Part shown: piece by piece, positions 6,676-15,400 of the stretch
How positions within the stretch are numbered: the stretch's first letter is position 1
Layout of the letters: the number at the start of each line of letters is the position of its first letter
Assembly (NCBI GenBank): GCA_021796315.1
Contig: JAJYOH010000024.1
Coordinates: 1 to 22,592 of the forward strand
Source of the DNA: Chloroflexota bacterium
GTDB taxonomy: Bacteria > Chloroflexota > Anaerolineae > Anaerolineales > Villigracilaceae
Direction: 5' to 3'
DNA: 22,592 nt
Program-made: the position numbers and the translations under genes
The notes under the pieces: generated by a model
The model's database searches: none
What the model saw: only the letters and a program-made list of their open reading frames with translations
Told to the model about the DNA's origin: nothing

Positions 6676-7873
6676 CGATAAACCGCATGAAAGCCTGATT
6701 GCCCAATAAACGTCCGCGTTTTGTCAGCCTTAAGACTTCCGAGGGTGACGAACCCTCGGAAGTCTCTTTATGCCATTCAAGCAGGCCAAGCCGAATCAAA
6801 TCTCGAATCTCTTTTGAATAAACACCTGACAATTCGCGTCCAAACCTGGACCTGAAAGCGGGTGCGGCGATTCCCTCACGCGTCAATCTCAACCCGGTCA
6901 TCATGTACTCAGCCATGTCGTCCTTGGTTGATTGATGATGTTGATTCACGGTGGCAGGAGATAAAGGAAAAGGATGATCAACAAAAGATGAAGGTTCAGC
7001 AAATCGTTCAATGTATGTTTTTATTCTCAACACATTTGAATAGCGATAGCCGCCAGCATATCCATGCCCGCCTGCTCCAAAAGCAAGATACGGAAGTCCG
7101 CGCCAGTATTGCAGGTTATGAACACACTCTCGACCCGGCCTTGCCCAATTGGAAATTTCATATTGAATATAGCCCGCTGATTCAAAAGCATCGCTGGCCC
7201 ACTCGTACATTTCAGCGGCGAGGTCAGGATCGGGCAAAGGCAGGAGCCCACGCGAAGACCAGCGACCAAACGGCGTACCATGTTCGAGAGTCAAGGCGTA
7301 GGCGGAAATATGTTCAGGGTGAAGATCGAGGATACGTTTGACGGAAGTTTGCCAAGTTTGCAGAGTCTGTTCGGGCAGGCCATAGATCAAATCCAAATTC
7401 AAATTGTCGAAGCCGGCCTTGCGTGCGGACGAGACCGCTTCGATGACATCGAAAAAATCGTGGGCGCGTTCCAACATTCGCAGTTCTTCAGAGTTGGCAG
7501 ACTGGACTCCGAAGCTGATACGATCGATTCCAATTTTCCTTAATTCTTTCAGATTATCCAACGAGACCGTACCGGGATTGGCCTCGATTGTGTTTTCGGA
7601 ATCATCCAATAGGTCGAAATTTTTTTTAATGGCCTTAAAGATGGATTCAAATTGCGCAGGAGAAAGCAGGGAAGGCGTGCCGCCGCCAAAGAAAATTGTG
7701 TGCACGGAAAATTGATCAGGAGCGCTTCGACCGACAAACTCAATCTCGCGGCGCAGGGCATTAACATAAGCAGGTATTAAACTTCCCTGTCCAGCATAGG
7801 TATTAAAGTCACAATATGCGCAACGGTGCACACAAAATGGGATGTGAAAATAAAGGCTATAAGATTGTGTCAT
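6671..7873 (-). CDS. hemW: HemW-type radical SAM haem chaperone
   Basis: 400 residues from the ATG at 7873. That start is chosen because it overlaps the trmO stop as ATGA; a start 12 codons upstream would lie inside trmO. YFHIPFCVHRCAYCDF carries the radical-SAM cysteines C14, C18 and C21; GGGTPS (63-68) and a later HNLQYW motif are typical of the HemN/HemW family. HemW members are haem-binding chaperones that deliver haem to membrane respiratory proteins, and were long annotated as oxygen-independent coproporphyrinogen oxidases. The CxxxCxxC followed by DF, rather than the longer HemN cluster, favours HemW. A perfect hairpin lies inside the coding region near the 3' end (6734-6764). Confidence 0.92.
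   Translation of the reverse strand: MTQSYSLYFHIPFCVHRCAYCDFNTYAGQGSLIPAYVNALRREIEFVGRSAPDQFSVHTIFFGGGTPSLLSPAQFESIFKAIKKNFDLLDDSENTIEANPGTVSLDNLKELRKIGIDRISFGVQSANSEELRMLERAHDFFDVIEAVSSARKAGFDNLNLDLIYGLPEQTLQTWQTSVKRILDLHPEHISAYALTLEHGTPFGRWSSRGLLPLPDPDLAAEMYEWASDAFESAGYIQYEISNWARPGRECVHNLQYWRGLPYLAFGAGGHGYAGGYRYSNVLRIKTYIERFAEPSSFVDHPFPLSPATVNQHHQSTKDDMAEYMMTGLRLTREGIAAPAFRSRFGRELSGVYSKEIRDLIRLGLLEWHKETSEGSSPSEVLRLTKRGRLLGNQAFMRFIE
6734..6764. other. Hairpin embedded in the hemW 3' coding end
   Basis: GACTTCCGAGGGT (6734-6746) pairs perfectly with ACCCTCGGAAGTC (6752-6764) around GACGA. On the minus strand it encodes the ETSEGSSPSEV stretch of HemW. On the plus strand it is followed by TCTTTA and could stop transcription from the upstream lipoprotein gene, whose stop is 95 nt away. 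The hemW remnant at 5268-5440 has a hairpin at the same relative place with different paired bases. Confidence 0.6.
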
Positions 7874-8334
7874 TTGTTCCAATAATTTTGCATCAATTCG
7901 TGTGACCAATCCGGCTGGCGGATAGATCCGTGTGGGAGAAACTCCGCCATCACAGGTTTGATATCAAGAATGGGCGTGCCATTCACCGCATCCAGACCTT
8001 CGACAAACAGGCTGCGGCCTTCATGTTTAATGATGCGGGCAATCGTCAAACCGATGTGATTGGGACGGTCTTTATTTCTTTGCGCGAACACGCCGACCTT
8101 CGGCCAATCCGTGTTTCCACGCGGATGGCGGGACACAATAATTTTTTCGTCAGCAACTTGATCGAAATAGAAAAGTATTTCGACGTGAGAGAAGGTTTCC
8201 AAGCCATCAAGACTTTCCGCAGGTAATGATTCGTCCAGCGTGATTTCAGAAATTACGTCTCCCCAGTTATCATCGTCAAGCGTAAGACGCGAGTTGCGCA
8301 CATGGGCAATGGGATGCAGGATAATGTCAGCCAT
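7870..8334 (-). CDS. trmO: TrmO-type tRNA t6A37 N6-methyltransferase
   Basis: 154 residues, the usual length for the single-domain TsaA/TrmO fold. Diagnostic stretches are HPRGN near residue 70, WPKVGVFAQRNKDRPNHIG, and VEGLDAVNGTPILDIKP. TrmO methylates N6-threonylcarbamoyladenosine at position 37 of ANN-decoding tRNAs using SAM, as shown for the enterobacterial family member; here that role is inferred. The stop overlaps the hemW start (ATGA), so the two are translationally coupled. There is no good Shine-Dalgarno upstream; a TTAAAT hexamer ends 6 nt before the ATG, which suggests a leaderless mRNA. Confidence 0.9.
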   Translation of the reverse strand: MADIILHPIAHVRNSRLTLDDDNWGDVISEITLDESLPAESLDGLETFSHVEILFYFDQVADEKIIVSRHPRGNTDWPKVGVFAQRNKDRPNHIGLTIARIIKHEGRSLFVEGLDAVNGTPILDIKPVMAEFLPHGSIRQPDWSHELMQNYWNK

Positions 8335-8340
8335 AAACCA

Positions 8341-8349
8341 ATTTAATCA
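8341..8349 (-). promoter_or_regulatory. Candidate extended -10 for trmO-hemW
   Basis: On the minus strand TGA-TTAAAT (TG-n-hexamer form; TTAAAT at 8346-8341) ends 6 nt before the trmO ATG. With usual -10 to start-site spacing, transcription would begin at or next to the start codon. The hexamer matches TATAAT at 4 of 6, so this rests mostly on the spacing shared with other genes here. Confidence 0.35.
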
Positions 8350-8420
8350 CAAATCACGTTCTTTTAGCCGAGTAAAAGTTGAGAAGGGGGCACTCAAAGG
8401 TTGTTGGTAAATAGGCTCAA

Positions 8421-8475
8421 GCCGCCGTCCTCGGCGGCGCTTTGCGAGTAAATCCTGCGCCGTCCTCGGCGCAGG
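8421..8475. repeat. Two tandem GC-rich hairpins with identical loops
   Basis: GCCGCC-GTCCTC-GGCGGC (8421-8438) and CCTGCGCC-GTCCTC-GGCGCAGG (8454-8475) are perfect hairpins with the same six-base loop. They sit in the 263-bp gap between trmO and the Tat-signal gene. Related sequence CTTTTAGC...AGTTGAGAAG flanks the pair on both sides (8361-8386 and 8496-8519). Probably a dispersed palindromic repeat. The rest of the gap holds a small TTGAGA/TCTCAA hairpin (8511-8527) and nothing else I recognise. Confidence 0.65.
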
Positions 8476-8597
8476 GAGCAAACTCATCTACATACTTTTA
8501 GCGCACCCAGTTGAGAAGAAGTCTCAAGAAAAACATTGGGGCGTATGGTAAAATTTCGCATCATAGTAAATTAATAAGGTTTTCTGGAGAACTTATC

Positions 8598-9074
8598 ATG
8601 GACAACAAATCAACTCAAAAGATTTCCCGCCGCGATGCGCTGAAGATCTTAGCCGCTGTCGCGGGCGGAGCCGCTCTGGCAAACATTCCCAGCAAATGGA
8701 CCAAACCCGGTTTGGATGTTGGCGTACTCCCGGCTCACGCTGCAACTTCTCCTCTCGCTGCCCCAATCGCATGTGGCACAAACACAAATTTTGCACCCAC
8801 TAATGTAAATGATACAGTCACATCATCCGTAACCATTAGCCCCGCCAGGGGAGGTGTGCAAATGCAATACAACGCAACGAGTCTTGGCAATGGCTATTTT
8901 CCTCAATCGGGAACAGCAACCACAAACCCATCCGGTGTAGCTTCAGTTGCTTTACAAGCCGGATGCATGGTAGCCGGCGGAACCATCCAAGTTACATGGA
9001 GCTTTGTAAATCCAGCCGATGGAACGGGCACTTGCGTGCAGACACTCACCAGTACAACCACCGTTCCCTGTTAG
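8598..9074 (+). CDS. Tat-exported small secreted protein, likely substrate of the adjacent PqqD/HprK-like cassette
   Basis: 158 residues from the ATG at 8598, preceded by GGAGA; a start 29 codons upstream has no such site and would displace the signal. The N-terminus has a twin-arginine signal: SRRDALKILAAVAGGAALA with RR at 11-12, then KWTKPGLDVGVLPAHA with a signal-peptidase-type AHA at 46-48. The mature part (~110 residues) is Thr/Ser/Gly-rich with four cysteines (residues near 59, 122, 146 and the last residue) and looks like a beta-sandwich. I recall similar Tat-signal small proteins with a KP...LPAHA region next to PqqD-like genes, but no function. The PqqD-like gene starts 14 nt downstream, so they are probably cotranscribed. 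Whether it is modified is inference. Confidence 0.75.
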   Translation: MDNKSTQKISRRDALKILAAVAGGAALANIPSKWTKPGLDVGVLPAHAATSPLAAPIACGTNTNFAPTNVNDTVTSSVTISPARGGVQMQYNATSLGNGYFPQSGTATTNPSGVASVALQAGCMVAGGTIQVTWSFVNPADGTGTCVQTLTSTTTVPC

Positions 9075-9088
9075 CTTGGCAAATTTCC

Positions 9089-9361
9089 ATGAAACCGATA
9101 ACCGCGCCCATACCAGTCGAAGGTTTCCAAATCGAAACTCTGGACGGCGAAATCGTTTTGCTCCATCCGGCACGCAACATCATTATTCACAGCAACCAGA
9201 CCGGCGCTCTTATCTGGAAATTATGCGATGGCAAGCGGACAGCGGATGAAATCACCGAAATCCTAAGCGCAGTATATCCCGAAGCGCGCGATTCGATTGT
9301 ATCGGATGTACCTGAAACCATTCAATTATTGGCAACTCGGGGTGCGCTTCAACGGGAATGA
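9089..9361 (+). CDS. PqqD-like protein (RiPP recognition element fold)
   Basis: 90 residues from the ATG at 9089. PqqD-family features are LDGEIVLLHPARNIIIHSN (beta-rich start), TGALIWKLCDGKRT, and a helical C-terminal half with ADEITEILSAVYP. PqqD proteins bind leader sequences of ribosomally made peptides and present them to modifying enzymes. The stop overlaps the HprK-like start (ATGA at 9358-9361). An upstream frame start 42 codons earlier lies inside the Tat gene and is rejected. Together with the next two genes this resembles the HPr-related (HprK-rel/PqqD-rel) systems described in family databases, whose role is not established. Confidence 0.85.
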   Translation: MKPITAPIPVEGFQIETLDGEIVLLHPARNIIIHSNQTGALIWKLCDGKRTADEITEILSAVYPEARDSIVSDVPETIQLLATRGALQRE

Positions 9362-10206
9362 TAACAAAGCCAACCGGCGGTCTGCCGGTTCATTTTGCAG
9401 GCAACACAATAATCATTAATTCAGATCACCCGAAAATAAGCGAGGCAGTTGGAACTCATTTCAAACACTGTCTCGGCGAAGACGGGCCGATCATTGCGAA
9501 CTACAAAATCGCCACCGTCAACGATACCGATTTGACAATATCCGTTGACGGTGGTGATTTGTCTTTTAAAATTAATTATGAACAAGTCTTGTGGTTATTG
9601 ATGCAGGATGTTATCACCCGCCTGAATGGAATATCCACTACACATCTTATATTTCACGCCGCAGCGCTGGCGTTTGCCAACAATGGTGTCATCTTGTGCG
9701 GGCAAAGCGGCAGCGGCAAATCATCTCTGGCCGCCTGGCTGACAGCCAATGGATTCCAATATCTGACCGATGAGGTCATTGCGCTGCCAACAGATGGCGA
9801 TGAAATCAGCGGGCTGAGTCGTTCCATCGTGCTCAAACGCGGGTCAGCATTCATCTGGCAGCGCTGGCTGTCAAACAAGGACGCAGACGGCTTCATGCAA
9901 TTTAACGATGAAAGCGCCTGGGTCGAGTCAACACTATTTAATACGGAAGCCGCTCGAGCCGCGGTCAAGCCGCGGGTACTGATCTTTCCGCGCTATGTTC
10001 CCGAATCAGAATTCCATTTCGAGCGACTCACACCCGCCGATGCCTTGTTCCGCCTGCTGCAGTGTTTGGTAAACGCCCGCAACTTTCCCGACCACGGCAT
10101 GGCTGCGACGGCCCGCCTGGCCCGACAAGTTATCGCATTTAGCTTGACATATTCCGATATCGAAAGCGCAACCGAGTGGGTCGAACGAACGGCTTTAGCG
10201 GGATGA
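9358..10206 (+). CDS. HPr kinase-like protein
   Basis: 282 residues. THLIFHAAAL (His at 100) precedes the Walker A motif GQSGSGKSS (115-123), and YLTDEVIAL follows; this order is that of the catalytic domain of HprK and its paralogues. It lacks the N-terminal domain of true HprK and there is no ptsH nearby, so classical carbon-catabolite control is unlikely. It could phosphorylate a protein or peptide handled by the adjacent PqqD-like protein; that is inference. ATGA overlaps at both ends (9358-9361 and 10203-10206) show tight translational coupling to both neighbours. Confidence 0.85.
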   Translation: MITKPTGGLPVHFAGNTIIINSDHPKISEAVGTHFKHCLGEDGPIIANYKIATVNDTDLTISVDGGDLSFKINYEQVLWLLMQDVITRLNGISTTHLIFHAAALAFANNGVILCGQSGSGKSSLAAWLTANGFQYLTDEVIALPTDGDEISGLSRSIVLKRGSAFIWQRWLSNKDADGFMQFNDESAWVESTLFNTEAARAAVKPRVLIFPRYVPESEFHFERLTPADALFRLLQCLVNARNFPDHGMAATARLARQVIAFSLTYSDIESATEWVERTALAG

Positions 10207-11342
10207 GTCAAAGCTATCGTTTGCTGGCATTATGCGCTCGCGCCGAGGGGCATCCCGTTTTTTACGAACAATTAGCGCGCCAAATAAATCAGTTTACAGC
10301 CTGGCAGGAATTGCCCTTCGAGGCCGAATTGCATGGAATGGCCGCATTGCTGTGGCGCCATATCCACAAATCAGGTATCGCCATCCCGGAAGAAACCGAG
10401 CGAATTCTCAAAGGGCTTTACCTGCGTCAGCGTTCATTCAACCGGATTTATATTCTGACACTCACAGATATCATTTCGCTGTTTGAAAAGAACGGCATCC
10501 GGGCATTGGTGCTCAAAGGATTGGCGCTGGCGCATGAATATTATCCCGACCCATCCTTACGTTCGTTGAGCGACATTGATCTTTTACTCAGGCAGGAAGA
10601 TGTTTTGCCGGCTTTGCATCTTCTTGCAGATGCAGGATTTTATACACGCTTCCCTGATTCGACTTTGAAGCGGGCGCCGAAAGAACTGACAGCGGACTCG
10701 CCGCTGAAAGATGGAATCAGTGCACATATCGAATTACACCACTATGATCCCAAAGGACGACATGAAAAGGGAAATTCACCTGACCCTGAATTTAAAAATT
10801 TTCACGCGCCTCCGCAAATCGTAACAATAGGCGAGAGTATCATTTACACATCGACATACATGGAAACGCTCCACTACCTGTCAGGGCACCTCACAAAACA
10901 TCTGTTTATTGGCAATTCCAAAAACCCTGCGCAACTCAAATGGATTGCAGATATTGTCAGTCTCGTTGAACATCGCGCCGATGAGATTGATTGGAAGCAT
11001 CTACAACATTATCATTCCGACATTCTGCGTCGCCTGGAAGTTATCTATAGCCTGACGCCACTACCAGAGCGCCTGGCGAGTATCATTCCAATTAGGCAGG
11101 TTACGCCTCCCGATGGTCTCAATCAATATCCTCCCGGCTGGCCTCACCAAAGTGTCCGGGAATGGAAGAAGGTCGGATATCTGCGATCCGTTCTACAAAT
11201 TTTTGTTCCACCTTCAGATTGGTGGCTGCAGTCGTACTATGGAATTAATGAGAGATATTTATTCTGGTATAAGCACATCATTTATCGGGCACAGGTTTTC
11301 AGCGCCCTGTTTTGGACGGCGCTGCACAAGATGGGCATATAA
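10203..11342 (+). CDS. Nucleotidyltransferase-fold protein (PF14907-like)
   Basis: 379 residues from the ATG overlapping the HprK-like stop; a start nine codons upstream is rejected. ALVLKGLALA (LKG at 104-106) followed by LRSLSDIDLLL (D124, D126) is the beta-polymerase-type nucleotidyltransferase core of the uncharacterised PF14907 family, which often accompanies HprK-like and PqqD-like genes. The DxD is intact, so it may transfer a nucleotide; the acceptor is unknown. The C-terminal half (YGINERYLFWYKHIIYRA) is helical and basic. The last 44 bases overlap the end of the convergent phosphodiesterase gene. Confidence 0.82.
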   Translation: MSQSYRLLALCARAEGHPVFYEQLARQINQFTAWQELPFEAELHGMAALLWRHIHKSGIAIPEETERILKGLYLRQRSFNRIYILTLTDIISLFEKNGIRALVLKGLALAHEYYPDPSLRSLSDIDLLLRQEDVLPALHLLADAGFYTRFPDSTLKRAPKELTADSPLKDGISAHIELHHYDPKGRHEKGNSPDPEFKNFHAPPQIVTIGESIIYTSTYMETLHYLSGHLTKHLFIGNSKNPAQLKWIADIVSLVEHRADEIDWKHLQHYHSDILRRLEVIYSLTPLPERLASIIPIRQVTPPDGLNQYPPGWPHQSVREWKKVGYLRSVLQIFVPPSDWWLQSYYGINERYLFWYKHIIYRAQVFSALFWTALHKMGI

Positions 11343-12246
11343 ATACCTGTCGACGATTTAAAATTTGGAGCGCAATATCAGGGTAATCTGTAATGATGCC
11401 GTCCACGCCATAACCAATATAGCGTTTCATGGAATCGGAATCATTTACCCACGGCTCAACCCTGAGATTCCTGGCATGGGCATCCTGAATATAACTCTTC
11501 GTAACAATAAGGGCATCGTATACTCCAAATGGATCGATCGGCCCCTGGAGAGACTCATACGCGGATGGAATCCACCCGTCAAGATGGCTTTTTTCCGTTA
11601 AAACATAAACAGCTACCTCGCCAAAGGCGGCAGAACTGGCCACCTCCGGGCAGGCCTGGCGGAATCGAACCTGGATATCGTCATAGAGCGAGGCAACGAC
11701 TACCTGATCCTTCTTCTTGTATTTGCGAATCAGATCACAGATTTGAGACTCAATCGGCAGGCTGGTCCGCTTGACGTCGAGCACGAAGCGTTGGTTTGGA
11801 AAAGTTTGAAAGGCTTCTTCCAATGTGGGTATAGTGATACCCATTCCACGATAGGGAAAACTTTTACCGTTATCAGGGGACCACTTGTAGGCGTCATCCA
11901 GTTTTTTTAGATCGGATAGAGTCAGGTCCTCGATCAGGCCGGAACCATTCGTATTGTAATCAACGCGATCGTCGTGCATTAAAACGAGGACGCCATCCTT
12001 GGAGACATGCACATCCGTTTCGATGGCGTCCACGCCAAGAGTGACGGCATGTTGAAACGCATACATAGTATTGCCCGGCCACAGGCCGTTACCGCCTTTG
12101 TGGGCAATGACAAATGGATAGGAAGCGTCTGCCGCATAATAGGAATGAGCAGGAGCAGACTTGGTCGGTTCGGTGATCATCAATGCAATGAAGGTCACAG
12201 CCGCGATAACGAAGAGGGCGATGCGTAATGCGTGTTTCTTTTTCAT
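11299..12246 (-). CDS. Membrane-anchored or secreted glycerophosphodiester phosphodiesterase
   Basis: 315 residues from the ATG at 12246. This start gives a normal signal/anchor (KKKHALRIALFVIAAVTFIALMI); a start 45 codons upstream would bury it and has no support. The GDPD core is present: AHKGG (His 49), WPGNT, DAIETDVH (E76, D78), and LMHDD (His 91), then VLDVKR, PWVND and GVDGIITDYP. The enzyme hydrolyses glycerophosphodiesters to glycerol 3-phosphate and an alcohol using a divalent metal. The usual PENT is PGNT here, an observed variant position that is not one of the catalytic residues listed. It converges on the nucleotidyltransferase gene with a 44-nt overlap in another frame. Confidence 0.88.
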   Translation of the reverse strand: MKKKHALRIALFVIAAVTFIALMITEPTKSAPAHSYYAADASYPFVIAHKGGNGLWPGNTMYAFQHAVTLGVDAIETDVHVSKDGVLVLMHDDRVDYNTNGSGLIEDLTLSDLKKLDDAYKWSPDNGKSFPYRGMGITIPTLEEAFQTFPNQRFVLDVKRTSLPIESQICDLIRKYKKKDQVVVASLYDDIQVRFRQACPEVASSAAFGEVAVYVLTEKSHLDGWIPSAYESLQGPIDPFGVYDALIVTKSYIQDAHARNLRVEPWVNDSDSMKRYIGYGVDGIITDYPDIALQILNRRQVFICPSCAAPSKTGR

Positions 12247-12254
12247 AGTCGCCG

Positions 12255-12260
12255 AGTATA
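12255..12260 (-). promoter_or_regulatory. Candidate -10 for the phosphodiesterase gene
   Basis: TATACT on the minus strand ends 8 nt before the chosen ATG at 12246 and no Shine-Dalgarno lies between. It implies a transcript starting within a few bases of the start codon and supports this start over the upstream one. Confidence 0.4.
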
Positions 12261-12442
12261 TTATGAAGTCGCAAATGATCCACATACAAATTTGAAAGAA
12301 TCTAAATCTGAAAATAGGTTCATGAACACAGAAGAACTCATGACGCCAGCGTGCAAGAACCCATGAAAAAGACGGTTTCATATTGTGAACGTTATATCCG
12401 GTTTCCCTTTAAGGGATTAGAATCCATGAACAAGGAGCCGAA

Positions 12443-15400
12443 ATGAAAAAGCATTCCATCCTGTTGACGCTCGTTCTTTTCCTCGCTGCATATAACTTCG
12501 GATATCCAACTTCAAGCCAGATGCAACCAGACATAAACTCCCCACTTGTTGCTCAACAGAATATTTGGGATGGCAAATCTGCTCCCGTAGATTCAATTGC
12601 CTATAATATTTCCAATCTGCTTTTCCTCCCGCCCGGCAGCGTTACCGCTTTTACCAAAATAGACTTACATCCCAACATCGACACTATTGGCGTTGTCGTC
12701 AGCGGCGCAAATCTACCCAAAACGGCGACCCTGTTATATCGTCAAAGTAATGAAGCGAACTGGCGTACTGGTTATCCGCTCATGCAGATCGACGATGGCC
12801 GCCTCGTCGGCAGTTTGTTCGGGCTTTCCGGGGCCACCTCCTACGATATCAAGGTTGTCAATGGGACAAACGAGATTAGCGGCTCGATCGCCACTCAACC
12901 AAACGAACTTCAGTTCACTCCATCCAATATTTTGCACGTAAGAGCCGATGCGCCTGGCGGAGGCGACGGTACTGCCGCAGCGCCGTTCCAAACTATACAG
13001 GAGGCTGTGAATCACGCCGGTCCGGGGACGCAAGTGTTGGTGGCTGATGGCGTTTATCACGAGACCGTTTCATTCCCCGCTTCAGGCGGCGCCAACAATT
13101 GGATTCAAGTCAAAGCTGAAGGCAATGCGGCGATCATGGATGGTTCAGATACTTTAACAGGACAAATCTGGACTCCTTCCAGTAAATATTCACATGTATG
13201 GTTCACCAAAATCGGATCGCCCATTGGTTACCTGGCGCGCGATGGACAGCGTTTCTACAATTACGATACTCTTTCAGGGCTGGCAAGCTACACCGGGCAT
13301 AACAAAGTAACGATGAATGAGGGCTGGTATCTTGAGCCATACAGTTGGATACTCTATGTTCGCAGTGTGGACAACCCTGCCAAACATAACTGGCAGGCGC
13401 CTCGTCTCAATCACGCATTCGATGCAAACGGCCAGGATTGGTTGTGGATCGAAGGGTTTGAAATGCGGTTCTATGGCACCAGGACCGATGGCTGCGGCGT
13501 ATGCGCAGTCAACACTTCTCATCTGGTGATCCGCAATAACAAAATACATAACCTTCAACTGGGAATCTTCATCAATTGGACCGGCGGCGATGACCGAGGC
13601 AATGACACACGCATCGAATACAATGAAATATATGATCCACCTGTAGATAAATGGCCCTGGAAAGCAGTCAAAGGCAGTTCGATGGAAGGCACCGGGATCG
13701 TCATCAGGACGCACATCGGAGCCGTTGTACGCAACAACGAGATACATAATTTCAATAACGGTATTTACGTCGGCTCATCGGCTGGATTAAAGAATCCAGA
13801 GATCGCATTCGATACCGATATTTACAACAATCACATTCACAACATCGGCGACGATGGACTCGAACCGGAAGGCACGAACATCGATGCGCGTTTTCGCAAT
13901 AATATTGTTGACACAAGCACCACCGGTATTTCCCTGGCTCCGATCACGGAAGGTCCCGCCTGGGTGTTGCGCAACTTATTTACAAACTATGCCGGCACGA
14001 GTATCAAGTGGGACTTGAATCCCACTGGCATCATTCTTATCTATCACAACACAAGCTGGACAAATGTAACAGGGCTGGACGCGATGAGTATGATCAGCTC
14101 GGCGCATAATGTGATAATGCGTAACAACATTTTCCAGGGCAATGGGTATGCGTTTCAAGAGTCCCACATTGGTTCGACAGGAATCGACTGGAATAACGAC
14201 GACTGGTACACCACACGCGGATTAGGCATTCCACACTTCAAATGGGAAAATGTACGCTACAACACCATCAAGGATTTGTGTAATGCCGCCGGCCTTGAAT
14301 GCAATGGATACGAAAGTTTGCCCGGTTTTACCAATCCGGGCAACGGCGATTTTACGCTTCTTCCATCCAGTCCAAACATTGACCGGGGCATGGTTATTCC
14401 CGGCATCAATGACAATTTCGCAGGCAAAGCCCCGGACGTCGGCGCGTTTGAATCCGGGACTACATCCAATCAGTTTCCCACAGTTCTATCGAGTACGCCT
14501 GCCGATGCAAATCCCACCAACGCTGCCAGCGTAAATTTCACGGTAACTTTTTCGGAATCCGTGAGCGGCGTGGATGTTGCTGCGCCATTCAGCGGCTTTG
14601 GGCTTACTACGTCGGGCGTCACAGGCGCATCCATCACAAGTGTGACTCCCGTTTCAGGGACAACATATACGGTCAACGTTAATACCGGCTCCGGCGATGG
14701 AACCATCCGGCTGGACGTGATCGATGACGACACGATCCGCAATTCTGCGGGCCAGCCGCTGGGCGGAGTGGGCGCAGGCAATGGCAATTTCAATACCGGC
14801 GGAATATACACTATTAATAGGAGCTCGCCGACAGTCACCGGCATTATGGGCGCAAGCCCCAATCCCACAATCGCAGGCGCCGTCCGTTACACGGTGACCT
14901 TTTCCAAATCTGTCAATGGCGTTGACCCGGGCGACTTTTCCTTATTCACTACTGGCAATATCGCTGGGGCAACTGTGGCAGCAGTAGATGGCTCAGGAAA
15001 TTCATATTCCGTCACGGTCAACACCGGAAGCGGCGATGGGACTCTACGCCTGGATCTGGTGGACGATGATTCAATCAAAGACGCGGCGGGAAATCCACTG
15101 GGCGGCACGGGTGCGGGAAACGGTAATTTCAACAAAGGCGAGGAATATACAATCAACAAATCCATCATCAAAACAAGTACCGTGACATTCACATCCGTTG
15201 GCGGATATGACGGCTGGCTGCTAGAGTCAAATAAAAACAGCAATCAAGGAGGCTCGACAAACTCAGTCGACCCCACATTTTATCTCGGTGACAACGCACA
15301 GGACCGACAATTCCGCGCTATTTTGGATTTCCCCACATCCACCCTGCCGGTTAATGCAGTAATCACTAGCGCCACACTTAAGATAAAGAAGGTAAGTGTG

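Noticed and set aside
6671..7873. Coproporphyrinogen III oxidase (HemN) as the identity of the radical SAM gene
   Set aside because: The CxxxCxxC-DF start and 400-residue length fit HemW better than the longer HemN pattern.
8511..8597. Longer start for the Tat-signal protein
   Set aside because: The extra 29 codons precede a complete Tat signal and lack a ribosome binding site; GGAGA precedes the chosen start.
12246..12381. Longer start for the phosphodiesterase (45 more codons)
   Set aside because: The extension buries the natural signal/anchor segment, and a -10-like TATACT sits just before the shorter start.
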